DNA of 64,000 bases from an uncultured Oligoflexia bacterium (GCA_913058265.1 CAJXPQ010000004.1:124001-188000); one strand, 5' to 3'. Counted from the stretch's first letter, positions 1 to 8,519 are shown. Translations and numbers: made by a program. Notes: generated by a model from the sequence alone, not told the origin.

Positions 1-182
1 ATAGAGTCTCGTGTTTTTTTTGCATAAGAAATGACGATATCATCTTCAGCAATAGGTTTCTTAGCGGTTTCATTTTCAATTAATAACTTCTTTATGAACC
101 GAAGTACATTTAATCTGGTTTTAGCCTTGGCCTTCATAGCGGCTATTATTTCTTTACTAATGGTATCTTTTAAAGTGCTGAT
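1..182 (-). CDS. yqeY: GatB/YqeY-domain protein, 5' part (runs off left edge)
   Basis: About 60 codons of the N-terminus are visible. They contain the segment AAMKAKAKTRLNVLRFI followed by an acidic AEDDIVISYAKKTRDS segment, the layout expected of the YqeY family. YqeY proteins resemble the tail domain of the amidotransferase subunit GatB and are linked to tRNA or translation, but their precise role is unsettled. No ATG, GTG or TTG lies in frame between the in-frame stop at 231-233 and the conserved region. A GGAG at 191-194 sits 8 bases before an ATC codon (180-182), exactly where family members begin (M-S-x-L), so ATC is proposed as the start. The next in-frame ATG (135-137) would remove the first helix. 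An upstream open frame on the other strand is only its shadow. Confidence 0.75.
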   Translation of the reverse strand, partial: MSTLKDTISKEIIAAMKAKAKTRLNVLRFIKKLLIENETAKKPIAEDDIVISYAKKTRDS

Positions 183-295
183 AGGTGTATCTCCGTTTAA
201 TTTAGTAAGACATACTATATAACAGTAGAATCATATTAACAAATATGTGTAGTTATGATTAAATGATAAAAATATAAAGTACCTAGGTGGTCTGA

Positions 296-988
296 ATGAA
301 CATGGTTTTTAAAATATTAGCTTTCTCAATAGTTTTAAGCTGCTCTTCTCACGGGCACAAGAATATGAATGAGAAATTCTTAAAGAAGGATCTCGATGTT
401 AATAGTTGGATTACTCGTTTTGAAAGTAGTAAGCGAGAAGTCTTTAAATATCGTAAAGAAATTGTAAGAAAAATGAAACTTCAGAAGGGAATGGTTGTTG
501 CTGATATTGGTGCCGGAACAGGGGCATTTTTAGAGGAGGTATCACGTGCTGTTACAGACGATAATATTGTCTCTTCTAGAGGTAAGGTATACGGAGTTGA
601 TATATCTTCAAAGTTTGTAAGCTTCATGAACGAAAGAGTACAAAAAGAAAAAATTAAAAATACAGAAATCATCTTGGGGGAATTTGATCGAACAACCCTT
701 CCGATGGAATCTGTTGATGTTATTTTCATGATTGATACATATCATCACTTTGAGAATCCAGAAAAAATGCTTGCAGATATTCGGGCAACCTTAAGACCCG
801 GTGGTTTTATGTATATAATTGATTTCGATAAAGATTCACCTCAATTAAGTAGCTTTTTAAAGAAACATATTATTAATTCGAAAGAAAGTTATATAAACCA
901 AATTAAAGAAAATGGTTTTGAATTTATTGGTTCTGAAAACGTTCCACTTGATCAAAACTTTATGATAAGTTTTAGGGTTACTAAATAA
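296..988 (+). CDS. class I SAM-dependent methyltransferase with lipoprotein-type signal
   Basis: The protein has 230 residues. Motif I of class I methyltransferases is clear (VVADIGAGTGAFL, about residues 68-80), followed by the acidic motif II (VYGVDIS), the IDTYHHF segment and the post-motif RPGGFMYIIDFD. The N-terminus is hydrophobic and ends in VLSC, a plausible lipobox, so the enzyme may be exported and lipid-anchored. That would be odd for a SAM-using enzyme. The start is well supported by AGGTGG six bases upstream of the ATG, although a later Met at residue 24 would give a cytoplasmic form. The stop overlaps the next ATG by one base, so it is translated together with the GNAT gene. The substrate is unknown. 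Confidence 0.8.
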   Translation: MNMVFKILAFSIVLSCSSHGHKNMNEKFLKKDLDVNSWITRFESSKREVFKYRKEIVRKMKLQKGMVVADIGAGTGAFLEEVSRAVTDDNIVSSRGKVYGVDISSKFVSFMNERVQKEKIKNTEIILGEFDRTTLPMESVDVIFMIDTYHHFENPEKMLADIRATLRPGGFMYIIDFDKDSPQLSSFLKKHIINSKESYINQIKENGFEFIGSENVPLDQNFMISFRVTK

Positions 989-1440
989 TGATTAGTATTG
1001 AGAAGGCAGAGGACAGAAAGTACATCGACATTATTGTGAATCTTCAAAAGCAAATGGCATTTGAAACTGAGGAATTAAAATTAGATGAAATTGTGCTTAG
1101 AGCAGGTGTTACCGAAGTTTTTGATAATCAAAGTCGTGGAAAATATTTAGTCGTCTTAAGAGAAGGTGAAGTTGTCGGAATGCTTTTTTATTTATCTGAG
1201 TGGAGTGATTGGAGAAATGCAGAGGTCTTATGGATCCACTCAGTTTTTGTAATTTTAGAATACCGCGGACAAGGCTTCTATAAGGCCATGTATGAGCACA
1301 TGAAGCAAATGGTTACTTCTTCTGCTAAGTATGCAGGACTTCGCTTATATGTAGATAAGAATAATTTAAATGCTCAAAAAGTTTATGAAAAATTAGGTAT
1401 GTCTAAAGAACATTACGAACTTTATGAGTGGCTAAAATAA
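988..1440 (+). CDS. GNAT-family N-acetyltransferase
   Basis: This 150-residue protein has the GNAT fold signature. A strand (HSVFVILEYRGQGFYKAM) carries the acetyl-CoA-binding R-G-Q-G-x-x motif near residues 94-100. The C-terminal N-x-x-A-Q-K-V-Y-E-K-L-G-M segment is the typical family ending. GNAT enzymes transfer acetyl from acetyl-CoA to amines, and the acceptor cannot be read from sequence. Its ATG overlaps the stop of the upstream methyltransferase by one base, so the two form a coupled pair. Confidence 0.85.
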   Translation: MISIEKAEDRKYIDIIVNLQKQMAFETEELKLDEIVLRAGVTEVFDNQSRGKYLVVLREGEVVGMLFYLSEWSDWRNAEVLWIHSVFVILEYRGQGFYKAMYEHMKQMVTSSAKYAGLRLYVDKNNLNAQKVYEKLGMSKEHYELYEWLK

Positions 1441-1464
1441 TCTATTCAATTTTCTATTTTATGA

Positions 1465-1470
1465 TAATAT
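1465..1470 (+). promoter_or_regulatory. -10-like hexamer for a possible leaderless transcript
   Basis: TAATAT lies exactly 6 bases before the ATG at 1477 and no purine-rich ribosome binding site is present. The -35 region is not convincing. Confidence 0.35.
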
Positions 1471-1476
1471 TTATAC

Positions 1477-1914
1477 ATGAAGATAGAATTTAGAGAATCA
1501 GATTTTAAGGAGTTCCACTATTCATACATTTTTACGAATGAGACAAGTGGGACCGAATTTATAGATTATCAAAATATAATTCCCCAAGATATTACTTCGA
1601 CTGGAATAACCCTTAAAGTCTTAACGAACTCCTGTAACACAGGACATAATTTGATGATTATGTTATTTAGTGGACATAACCCTATACTTCCAAAGCGTAT
1701 ACCTAAAGATGGCAGACGTAAGGGAATATGTTTTTCTGCAATCGCGAAAGTTCTTAGTAAAACTCCTCAGGAATCGAACGGCGAATTTTCGTTTGTCGAG
1801 CTTAGATTTACTCAGTTTGATAAGTATGGTTGGGAAGATATTGTCGAGGAATATAAAGATGCGCAGGAAGCTGTTTCTAAACTTATGAAGAAGATTAAAG
1901 TAAATGAAGAATAA
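1477..1914 (+). CDS. PilZ-like domain protein (uncertain)
   Basis: The protein has 145 residues and no signal peptide. A segment PQDITSTGITLKVL resembles the D/N-x-S-x-x-G motif of PilZ (cyclic-di-GMP binding) domains, and the strand pattern up to FSFVELRF also fits. The upstream R-x-x-x-R motif of PilZ is not visible, so nucleotide binding is doubtful. Its 3' end overlaps the next gene by 11 bases, coupling it to a pseudo-receiver/TPR protein. That neighbour makes a regulatory role plausible but unproven. No Shine-Dalgarno sequence precedes the ATG. Confidence 0.5.
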   Translation: MKIEFRESDFKEFHYSYIFTNETSGTEFIDYQNIIPQDITSTGITLKVLTNSCNTGHNLMIMLFSGHNPILPKRIPKDGRRKGICFSAIAKVLSKTPQESNGEFSFVELRFTQFDKYGWEDIVEEYKDAQEAVSKLMKKIKVNEE

Positions 1915-3211
1915 AAATGAAGAAATTATAAGAGAGTATCTGAGAGGCAAGACAGTGTTACTTGCTACAGATAGTTCTACTGATAAGGTTGCGTGGAAAA
2001 AAATCCTGCATGATATGGGTCTTGAAATGCCCCATTTTTCTGATGCTAACTCCCTTGCCGATGCTCTTGCCATTATTCAAGAAAAAACGATTAATATTGT
2101 ATTTACGTCTCATATTATTGGTGGTGAGAATATGATGAGCTTATTAGATAAACATATAGAGAAGCACACAGATCGTAACACTTTCTCATGTCTCATGGTT
2201 ACGGAGAAGAGCTCACTTGCGATTGCCGCTTATGCAGCTGAACATGATGTGGATTCACTTATTGTTAAACCGTATAATCAAGCAGATCTTATAAAAAGTA
2301 TCAGTAACATGATACTGGAAGCTGTAAATAGATCAAAAGAACTTGTTTTGTATCACCAGACGATCTCAAGTTTAAGGCTTGGAGAATTGGATAATGCTTC
2401 AAAGCAAATTGATGAATATCTTGCGCTTAAGCCTGAGAGCGGAAATACTTTTTTCCTAAATGGCTTACTTCATTTTAAGCAAGATAATTTTGAGGATGCA
2501 ATAAATATTTGGGAGAGTGGACTAGAGCATAGTCCTGATCATCATCAGATACTTTGTCACCTTTTCGATACCCTTATAATGGAAAAAGAGTTTACTAGAG
2601 CGTACCCATGCGCAGTAACTCTAAGTGATAAGTTTCCAATAAATCCAGAACGAATCCCAGATTTTATCCGCGTCTCACTTGCAATGGGGGCTTATCACGA
2701 CTTGATTAATTTCTGTGAAATGATCTTAGAACTCGAGGAAGATTTAAGCTCCATTGATAAGCCTATTGCGGCCGCTTTGGCAGTAAGTGCAAAAAGCCTT
2801 GTTGATGAAGATAGTGATATAAAGCTTATTAAGGAAACGACTTTGCGAGCAATGGACCTAACTGATTCTAGTAGTGAAATCTTTGCTACATGTATTGAAA
2901 GCCTTTATCGAGTGGAATGTTTCAAAGAGGTTACAGAGGCGATTAATAAAATTCCTAATGATGAATTGAGCCCAAGATTAGTTGATATTGAATTGTTGAT
3001 AGAGGAAAGAGTGGGGTCTGTGGATCTTGTCTATGCCAAGGCCCAGGGCTTGGTAAAACTTAAAAAGACGTCAGAACATGTCTACTTTGTTCTCATTAGA
3101 ACTGGCTTAAAATTAGGAAAGTCGAATCAGCACTTAGAAGATATTATATATGAAGCGGCCAAGAGCTTTCCTCATATAAAACAAGAACTTCTTAGTTTAA
3201 TGGATCTTTAG
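1904..3211 (+). CDS. pseudo-receiver domain fused to TPR repeats
   Basis: The protein has 435 residues. Residues 15-140 have a CheY-like pattern (TVLLATDSSTDK strand and a later LIVKPYNQADL with the conserved Lys-Pro). The phospho-acceptor Asp is missing: the strand end reads NIVFTSHIIGG where a D-x-x-M-P would be expected. The acidic pair near the N-terminus is reduced to one Asp. From about residue 145 helical TPR-type repeats follow (for example NTFFLNGLLHFKQDNFEDAI). It is probably a phosphorylation-independent scaffold or regulator. The start at 1904 overlaps the upstream gene; an ATG at 1918 in another frame is irrelevant. Confidence 0.75.
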   Translation: MKNKNEEIIREYLRGKTVLLATDSSTDKVAWKKILHDMGLEMPHFSDANSLADALAIIQEKTINIVFTSHIIGGENMMSLLDKHIEKHTDRNTFSCLMVTEKSSLAIAAYAAEHDVDSLIVKPYNQADLIKSISNMILEAVNRSKELVLYHQTISSLRLGELDNASKQIDEYLALKPESGNTFFLNGLLHFKQDNFEDAINIWESGLEHSPDHHQILCHLFDTLIMEKEFTRAYPCAVTLSDKFPINPERIPDFIRVSLAMGAYHDLINFCEMILELEEDLSSIDKPIAAALAVSAKSLVDEDSDIKLIKETTLRAMDLTDSSSEIFATCIESLYRVECFKEVTEAINKIPNDELSPRLVDIELLIEERVGSVDLVYAKAQGLVKLKKTSEHVYFVLIRTGLKLGKSNQHLEDIIYEAAKSFPHIKQELLSLMDL

Positions 3212-3295
3212 AATCACTTTAGTCGGTTAATTTATTTTCGTGACGTTTTAAAAATATTAGTTCACTATCTATCTATAAACAAAAAAGGTGGAGTT

Positions 3296-3802
3296 ATGAA
3301 TAATTCTTATAATCAAATTGCTCATCAGTTTTTAAATAAAGATAAGAGCAGCCAGTTTAATTTTTTTATGCAAGAGATTGATTTAGAGGATAGTAAGTAC
3401 TTAACCAAAGAGTTTATTTCAGCTTTTCGTTCATTGGCTGAATCTCACCCTGCCATTTTTATACTTTTTGGTGATGCAAATTTTAAAAAACTAGTTTTCT
3501 TCTATGTACAGTATTTTTTACTTTCTGAGGAGAATGCAGCTAAGTATGGTAAACAGTTTGGCGGCTTTATTCAGGCCCTTCCAACACTTGCTAATATGAA
3601 TTATTTAAAATGGATTGCCAAGCTAGATTGGTTTTGGACTCATCAAGATCAGCAATATATCCTGCTACCTAAGGGGACTCTTGAGTCTTGGGGAAGTGTC
3701 TATAAGGATTCAGAAGAAATTAATATTTTAATTGATGAGAACTTTATAGAAAAATTAACAATCCAAAGATCTGGAAACGAAGTTTCAATTGTTAAAATTT
3801 AA
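3296..3802 (+). CDS. DUF2063-like (HvfC/BufC N-terminal type) protein
   Basis: The protein has 168 residues. The middle part, with SHPAIFILFGDANFKKLVFF and later NYLKWIAKLDWFW, follows the pattern of DUF2063 domains (a fixed P...G..F..L then Y-L-x-x-x-A-x-L-x-W-x-W). Such domains occur beside DUF692/MNIO enzymes that modify small peptides, where they act as partner proteins. No DUF692 gene or small precursor gene is present nearby, so this copy is an orphan within the window. AGGTGGAG before the ATG supports the start. The homoserine kinase gene begins 19 bases downstream. Confidence 0.5.
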   Translation: MNNSYNQIAHQFLNKDKSSQFNFFMQEIDLEDSKYLTKEFISAFRSLAESHPAIFILFGDANFKKLVFFYVQYFLLSEENAAKYGKQFGGFIQALPTLANMNYLKWIAKLDWFWTHQDQQYILLPKGTLESWGSVYKDSEEINILIDENFIEKLTIQRSGNEVSIVKI

Positions 3803-3821
3803 TTTTAAAGTGTAGTAAGTT

Positions 3822-4775
3822 ATGGGTGTTTATTCTGAGGTTGATCTCACTGAAATTAATGAAATCTTAAGCCACTATGAATTAGGGTATGCTGTAGACT
3901 ATCAAGCTACTATTGCTGGTATATCTAACTCTAACTACAGATTGAATCTTAATACTGGTCAGTCGATACTACTTAAGGTTTCAAATGATAAAACAGTTGA
4001 ACAATTAGTAAATGAACAAAATATCTTATTAAAATTAAAAAAATATAACTATCCTTTCTCATTAAATCCGTTTGAGACTATTCAGGGAAAGCCAATCTAT
4101 CAGCACAATGGCTTGCACGGAGTGGTATTTCCTTTTATTGATGGGCTTCCACCGGTCATTGATAGTACGACAATTAAGCAAATTGGCATGGCATTAGGTA
4201 AGCTTCACTCGCTTGAGATACATAAAGAAGACTTGGATACCATTAGGCCTCATGATTTAGTTGGTTACGGCGGTATGAATGTTTATGACTATGCCTATTC
4301 AAAAGATGCAGCTCCAATGTTTAAAGAGTATTTTGAAAAATTGATTCCTGAAAACTTAAAAGACATACCCTATGAACTTTTTCCTGCTGGAATTATTCAT
4401 GGTGATCTATACTTTGATAACTCTCTTTTTAATAATGGTGATTTAGTCACACTTATTGATTTTGAACAGGCCGGAAGGGGACGTTTTATACTTGATCTCG
4501 GAATTGCTATTAGTGGAAGCTGTCTAAATTCAGATAGATCTAATATAGATCAAAATTTAATGAAAGCCTTTTTAGCCGGATATGAAAATGAAAGAGCGAT
4601 GAAAGTGATTGAGAAGGATTACCTTGATCTTGCAATTAAGATTGGATTTTTTTCTATATCACTTTGGAGAATTAAAAGGTTCTATGATGGAAGTCTTGAT
4701 GAATCAAAGAGAGATAACTACATAGAGCTTTTAAAACGGGCCGAATCTTTCTCCGCTATCTGTATGGATACTTGA
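3822..4775 (+). CDS. thrB: homoserine kinase, type II (aminoglycoside-phosphotransferase fold)
   Basis: This enzyme would phosphorylate L-homoserine with ATP in threonine synthesis. The 317-residue protein starts MGVYSEV and continues with a GISNSNYRL strand, both typical of the APH-like ThrB family. The kinase catalytic core is intact: IIHGDLYFDNSLF (H-G-D-x-x-x-x-N) near residue 190 and the metal-binding LIDFEQAG near 212. Length matches the family. No clear Shine-Dalgarno sequence precedes the ATG, but it follows the upstream gene by only 19 bases and may be co-transcribed. Another small-molecule APH kinase is possible but less likely. Confidence 0.8.
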   Translation: MGVYSEVDLTEINEILSHYELGYAVDYQATIAGISNSNYRLNLNTGQSILLKVSNDKTVEQLVNEQNILLKLKKYNYPFSLNPFETIQGKPIYQHNGLHGVVFPFIDGLPPVIDSTTIKQIGMALGKLHSLEIHKEDLDTIRPHDLVGYGGMNVYDYAYSKDAAPMFKEYFEKLIPENLKDIPYELFPAGIIHGDLYFDNSLFNNGDLVTLIDFEQAGRGRFILDLGIAISGSCLNSDRSNIDQNLMKAFLAGYENERAMKVIEKDYLDLAIKIGFFSISLWRIKRFYDGSLDESKRDNYIELLKRAESFSAICMDT

Positions 4776-4797
4776 TTCTGGTCGTCGGTTGATAGCG

Positions 4798-4826
4798 TTG
4801 GATAAGTAATGTTGTATGATTATATT
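4798..4826 (+). promoter_or_regulatory. candidate promoter of the bL25 gene
   Basis: TTGGAT (4798-4803) and TATATT (4821-4826) are separated by 17 bases, about 75 bases before the bL25 start. The match is moderate. Confidence 0.35.
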
Positions 4827-4900
4827 GTGCCGCGAATTGAGAAAATCACTTATAGGTGGTTTTATTAAACATAAATAAACTAACGAACAAAGGACAGTTG

Positions 4901-5545
4901 ATGGGATCATTATCAAGTGAAAATAGAGAACTAGGTTTTTCTAAAGGACAAATGAATAAATTTAGAAAGCAAGGAAGAATTCCTGCTGTTGTATTTGGTA
5001 AAAATAGAGATCAGTCATGGCCTATTTTTGTTAACTGGGTAGCTTTTCAGAAATGTCTAAGCTCAGAAGGAAAAGTTTTTCAATTAGAAGTTAATGGCAA
5101 AGTAGAACTTGTAAATGCTAAGGTCGTTGATCTAACTCCAATGGGAAAACCAGAGCATATTTCTTTTCACCAATTGGTTAGAGGTGAAGCATCTGTATTT
5201 AAGGTGCCGGTTAACCTTGTCGGTGAATCTGTAGGTGAGAAGGCTGGTGGTGTTATTCAAGCTGTTGAATCACAGATTTCTGTAAAAGGGATGCCAAAAA
5301 ATATTCCAGAGAATATCGAGTTAGATATTAGCTCTCTTGAAATTGGGCAAAACTTAACCGCAGGCGATTTAAAGCTTCCTACTGGTCTTGAGCTTGCTCA
5401 AGAGACGGATCTTAATCTAGTTGTATGTCAAGCACCTAAGCAAGAAGAGGCTGAAGAAGAAGTCGCTCTCGCTCCTGAAGGTGAAGCTCTAGAAGCACCG
5501 GTTGCTGAGGCCCCTGCTGAAGCTCCAGCTGAAGAGAAAAAATAA
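4901..5545 (+). CDS. rplY: 50S ribosomal protein bL25 (Ctc form)
   Basis: bL25 binds 5S rRNA in the large ribosomal subunit. The N-terminal domain has the expected layout (GQMNKFRKQGRIPAVVFGKN), and the C-terminal beta domain marks the long CTC form. The chosen ATG (214 residues) has AAAGGAC 6 bases upstream and gives the expected N-terminus; the open frame could extend to a GTG at 4856 but that region has no family match. The last 30 residues are an Ala/Glu/Pro-rich tail, common in this family. A strong terminator follows directly. Confidence 0.93.
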   Translation: MGSLSSENRELGFSKGQMNKFRKQGRIPAVVFGKNRDQSWPIFVNWVAFQKCLSSEGKVFQLEVNGKVELVNAKVVDLTPMGKPEHISFHQLVRGEASVFKVPVNLVGESVGEKAGGVIQAVESQISVKGMPKNIPENIELDISSLEIGQNLTAGDLKLPTGLELAQETDLNLVVCQAPKQEEAEEEVALAPEGEALEAPVAEAPAEAPAEEKK

Positions 5546-5570
5546 TATATTAATTATTAGAAATTAAAGA

Positions 5571-5598
5571 AGCCGCTCTGTATTGAGCGGCTTTTTTA
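5571..5598 (+). terminator. rho-independent terminator after bL25
   Basis: AGCCGCTC and GAGCGGCT form an 8-bp stem with a 6-base loop, followed by a run of T. It ends the bL25 transcript. Confidence 0.9.
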
Positions 5599-5623
5599 TA
5601 TTTAAACTACAGAATTTCTCAGG

Positions 5624-5629
5624 TAAAAT
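5624..5629 (+). promoter_or_regulatory. -10-like hexamer for a possible leaderless transcript
   Basis: TAAAAT lies 5 bases before the ATG at 5635. No ribosome binding site is at usable distance. Confidence 0.3.
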
Positions 5630-5634
5630 GTATT

Positions 5635-6786
5635 ATGCCTGCAATAATTTTCATTCCCATTATCACTGCCACTATAATCTCTATTTTCATTGTCCTTCTG
5701 TATGTGAGGTATAGGAAAAAAAACAAGTTTTTACTGCAGGATCAAACAGGCCTTATTCCCGCAAATGCTAGTTATGAATTTCTAGACGCTAAAGAAGATA
5801 AGAGCGTTTTTAAAAGTTATAATACTCCTTTGACAGAAACATTACAGCGTCACGATGTAAGTAGTATCTATCTAATCCACGGAACATTTGTGGGTAATGA
5901 TCCTTTTCAAATAATTGATTTATTGGGGGAAGCATTTCCAAAACTTGGCACTAAGCTCATTTCAACAATTAAAGAAAGGACAAAGCAGACTCAAAATATC
6001 TTTGCAAAGGATTTAGGCAACTTTACTGACGAACACGTTGACTATATTAGAACTATGACTGGAAACAGATTTAATGTTCACAATATCACATGGTCTTCTG
6101 GTAATAATCATCTCGCCAGGGTGAAGGGAGCGATAGATCTTATCCAAAAGCTCTCAACAGAAAGTCCAAATAGTAGGGTTCTGCTGATAGGTCATAGTCA
6201 CGCAGGACAACTTTTTGCACTCATTACACAATTGATGAATAACCCAGCTTTAGAAAAAAAACTAAAGACCATAACAAAAAAGATCATTCCTGACAGTGAC
6301 TGGAAAGATATCAATAAGCAAATAAAAAAAATGAGAACTCTTAAATTCGATATTGTCACAATGGGGACACCACAGAGATATGAATGGAGACTCAGTGATA
6401 ATATTAAGCTTCTGCACTTCATTAATCATAGAGGAACGAGTGTATTTGGAGGTGATGTAAAAGGCGCATTAAATACACTCGATGGAGACTATATCCAACA
6501 GTGGGGAATTGTTGGATCGGATATCGTTTCGCCGCTTAAGGAAGAAAAGCTTATTAATATTGAACTAGATTCAATCTTTGGAGCAGGTAGTAATTTGGAG
6601 GAACTAAGGAAGAATATTGTTTTTCGTAAGAGATTGCATTCTGAGGGACATCATATTCTTGTGAACTACCGAGATAATGCAAAATACCCAAACTTTCTTT
6701 TAACAATATTTGGGCATGGCAGTTATACTAAATTTGGATATTTAGGTTTTCACTTTGAAGAAATCTGTAAAAGGCTTTATAAATGA
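5635..6786 (+). CDS. membrane-anchored alpha/beta hydrolase-like protein
   Basis: The protein has 383 residues. Residues 2-25 form one membrane segment followed by a basic stretch (RYRKK), suggesting an N-terminal anchor. The hydrolase signature is the nucleophile elbow LLIGHSHAGQL near residue 185, with a preceding IYLIHGTFVG strand that would supply the oxyanion region. A late HSEGHHILVNY segment may hold the catalytic His. The substrate (lipid, ester or other) is unknown. Its last 4 bases overlap murI (ATGA type), so it is coupled to a peptidoglycan precursor gene. Confidence 0.65.
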   Translation: MPAIIFIPIITATIISIFIVLLYVRYRKKNKFLLQDQTGLIPANASYEFLDAKEDKSVFKSYNTPLTETLQRHDVSSIYLIHGTFVGNDPFQIIDLLGEAFPKLGTKLISTIKERTKQTQNIFAKDLGNFTDEHVDYIRTMTGNRFNVHNITWSSGNNHLARVKGAIDLIQKLSTESPNSRVLLIGHSHAGQLFALITQLMNNPALEKKLKTITKKIIPDSDWKDINKQIKKMRTLKFDIVTMGTPQRYEWRLSDNIKLLHFINHRGTSVFGGDVKGALNTLDGDYIQQWGIVGSDIVSPLKEEKLINIELDSIFGAGSNLEELRKNIVFRKRLHSEGHHILVNYRDNAKYPNFLLTIFGHGSYTKFGYLGFHFEEICKRLYK

Positions 6787-7544
6787 AGAAGGTAGGATTA
6801 ATTGACTCAGGGATTGGCGGATTAACTCTTTTAAAGGAACTGATGGACTATAAGGTTCACGCGGAGTATCTCTATATCTCCGATTCTCAAAATGTTCCTT
6901 ACGGTGAAAAATCACAAACATTTATGCTTAATCAAGTAAGAGATATGTCTTTAAAGTTAATTGCCAAGAAAGTTGAAGTGATTATTCTCGCATGTAATAC
7001 CCTTACGGCCGAGACTATTGATACTTTAAGACTAGAGCTTACAGTCCCTATTGTAGGGCTAGAGCCATATATTAATTATTTAAATCAAGACTTTGCTATT
7101 GATTCCAAAATGGCACTGATATTGACGGAAGCAACTTTCAAGTCTACTCGTTTTCAGACTCTACTCATTGAAAAAGACCCTGAACATAAAATTGATATTT
7201 ACCCTTTAAAGAAACTTGCCATGATTCTGGAATCCTTAACAATTCAGGACTTCGAAACCATAAGAGTCGAAGTAGAACGTGAACTCATGCAGGTTGAGGG
7301 GCGAGGCTATACCCATCTTATCTTAGGCTGTACCCACTATCCAATCATCAAAAATTTTTTAGAGAGTTATTTGGGGCTTATTGTTGTTGATTCAGCTGCA
7401 GCTGTTAGAAATCATGTAATGAATAGCGTAGGGCTAAATACCACTGATGAGTATCATGATACTTTCTTATATAATTCTGATAACTCAGATACTTGGTTAA
7501 GCTCAAAGCTATCAGAGCTTAAATTTTTAAGAGATATTGTTTAA
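6783..7544 (+). CDS. murI: glutamate racemase
   Basis: MurI converts L- to D-glutamate for peptidoglycan stem peptides. The 253-residue protein keeps the family hallmarks: GLIDSGIGGLT at the N-terminus, VPYGEKS, the first catalytic Cys in ILACNTLTAET near residue 73, and the second in LGCTHYP near residue 181. Length is normal. It overlaps the hydrolase gene by 4 bases at its start. Its 3' end overlaps the convergent helical-repeat gene by 18 bases. Confidence 0.95.
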   Translation: MKKVGLIDSGIGGLTLLKELMDYKVHAEYLYISDSQNVPYGEKSQTFMLNQVRDMSLKLIAKKVEVIILACNTLTAETIDTLRLELTVPIVGLEPYINYLNQDFAIDSKMALILTEATFKSTRFQTLLIEKDPEHKIDIYPLKKLAMILESLTIQDFETIRVEVERELMQVEGRGYTHLILGCTHYPIIKNFLESYLGLIVVDSAAAVRNHVMNSVGLNTTDEYHDTFLYNSDNSDTWLSSKLSELKFLRDIV

Positions 7545-8489
7545 GTTTGTAATAATACTCTTTAGGTTGTCGATCATAGCTTGATCAAGTGGTTGAATCT
7601 CTCTTTCATTCTCTCTTAGCGCCCTAGACATAATGCCACCAAACATAAAGAAGACAACATCAACCATGAGAGTTGCTTCTTTTGCAGTGTCCGAGGCTGG
7701 ATTTCTTGTTTCAACTTTAAAACAATTACTAAGTTCTTTGATCGTTTCCTCACTGTATGATCTTTTCATTATTTTTTGAATCGCCGTGTTTGCATTAACT
7801 CTAACTGTTTGGCTTGAATGGTTTAAAAGGTCTAGTAAAAGAAGTATGTCTTCTTTAGATCCGTGTCTTGCGAAGTACTTTGTGATCCCTGTTTTTTTCT
7901 CAAGACTCTGATCTAGAATAAGTTCTCTTATATAATCTAGATGTTGAGGTGATCTAGAGAGAGCAAATCCTGAGACAATATATTCTTTTGTTTTAATTGT
8001 CGTCGCATCTGCTTTATATAATTCTTTTAATCCATTAGAAACTTTTTTGTTATCTTCTACAAAGTTACCTAACTTCATTATCGCCATATGCTGAGATCTA
8101 TATGAAGGAGATTTTGCAAGTGTAAATAAAAAATCGATCATTTTGTCTGAAGGATCATCAGTTATATCCGAGTTGATCGTTGGAGAGATCCATCTTTTTG
8201 GAGCTTTCTTTAGTAATTCTATGACAAGCTCATCATTTCTTGTTTGAACATGAATGATTTCAGTCAGACTGCTAAATGTTTCTCTATCTTGAGTTTTTTT
8301 AGCTTCGACTATTAGCCTATTTAGTAGGGTGTTATCAGAGGCTTGCTTTAATTCTTTTGACAGTTGCTTTTCAGCATCAATCCTTTCTCCAGTATCTCTA
8401 CTCGATAGATTTTTAATGGTTTGATTGGTATCAATTGCAAAAGCTGTGATTAGATTTAAACTTAATGTCATTAAAATGATAAACTTCAT
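7527..8489 (-). CDS. secreted helical-repeat (HEAT-like) protein
   Basis: The product of about 320 residues begins MKFIILMTLSLNLITAFA, a signal peptide. The chosen ATG is preceded by GGAGAG; an ATG four codons upstream overlaps that site. The mature part is alpha-helical with recurring short helix pairs (for example ILLLLDLLNHSSQTVRVNAN), in the style of HEAT or armadillo repeats, suggesting a periplasmic binding scaffold. No enzyme motif is seen. Its 3' end overlaps the convergent murI gene by 18 bases. Function is unknown. Confidence 0.65.
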   Translation of the reverse strand: MKFIILMTLSLNLITAFAIDTNQTIKNLSSRDTGERIDAEKQLSKELKQASDNTLLNRLIVEAKKTQDRETFSSLTEIIHVQTRNDELVIELLKKAPKRWISPTINSDITDDPSDKMIDFLFTLAKSPSYRSQHMAIMKLGNFVEDNKKVSNGLKELYKADATTIKTKEYIVSGFALSRSPQHLDYIRELILDQSLEKKTGITKYFARHGSKEDILLLLDLLNHSSQTVRVNANTAIQKIMKRSYSEETIKELSNCFKVETRNPASDTAKEATLMVDVVFFMFGGIMSRALRENEREIQPLDQAMIDNLKSIITNLNNIS

Positions 8490-8519
8490 CTCTCTCTCCA
8501 TTTATACGCATTTATTTTT

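Noticed and set aside
31-222. Hydrophobic plus-strand open frame of 63 codons
   Set aside because: It lies opposite the yqeY-like coding region, which has better family similarity and a ribosome binding site; the plus frame is its shadow.
1663-2073. 136-codon minus-strand open frame
   Set aside because: It is antisense to two overlapping plus-strand genes with better domain evidence.
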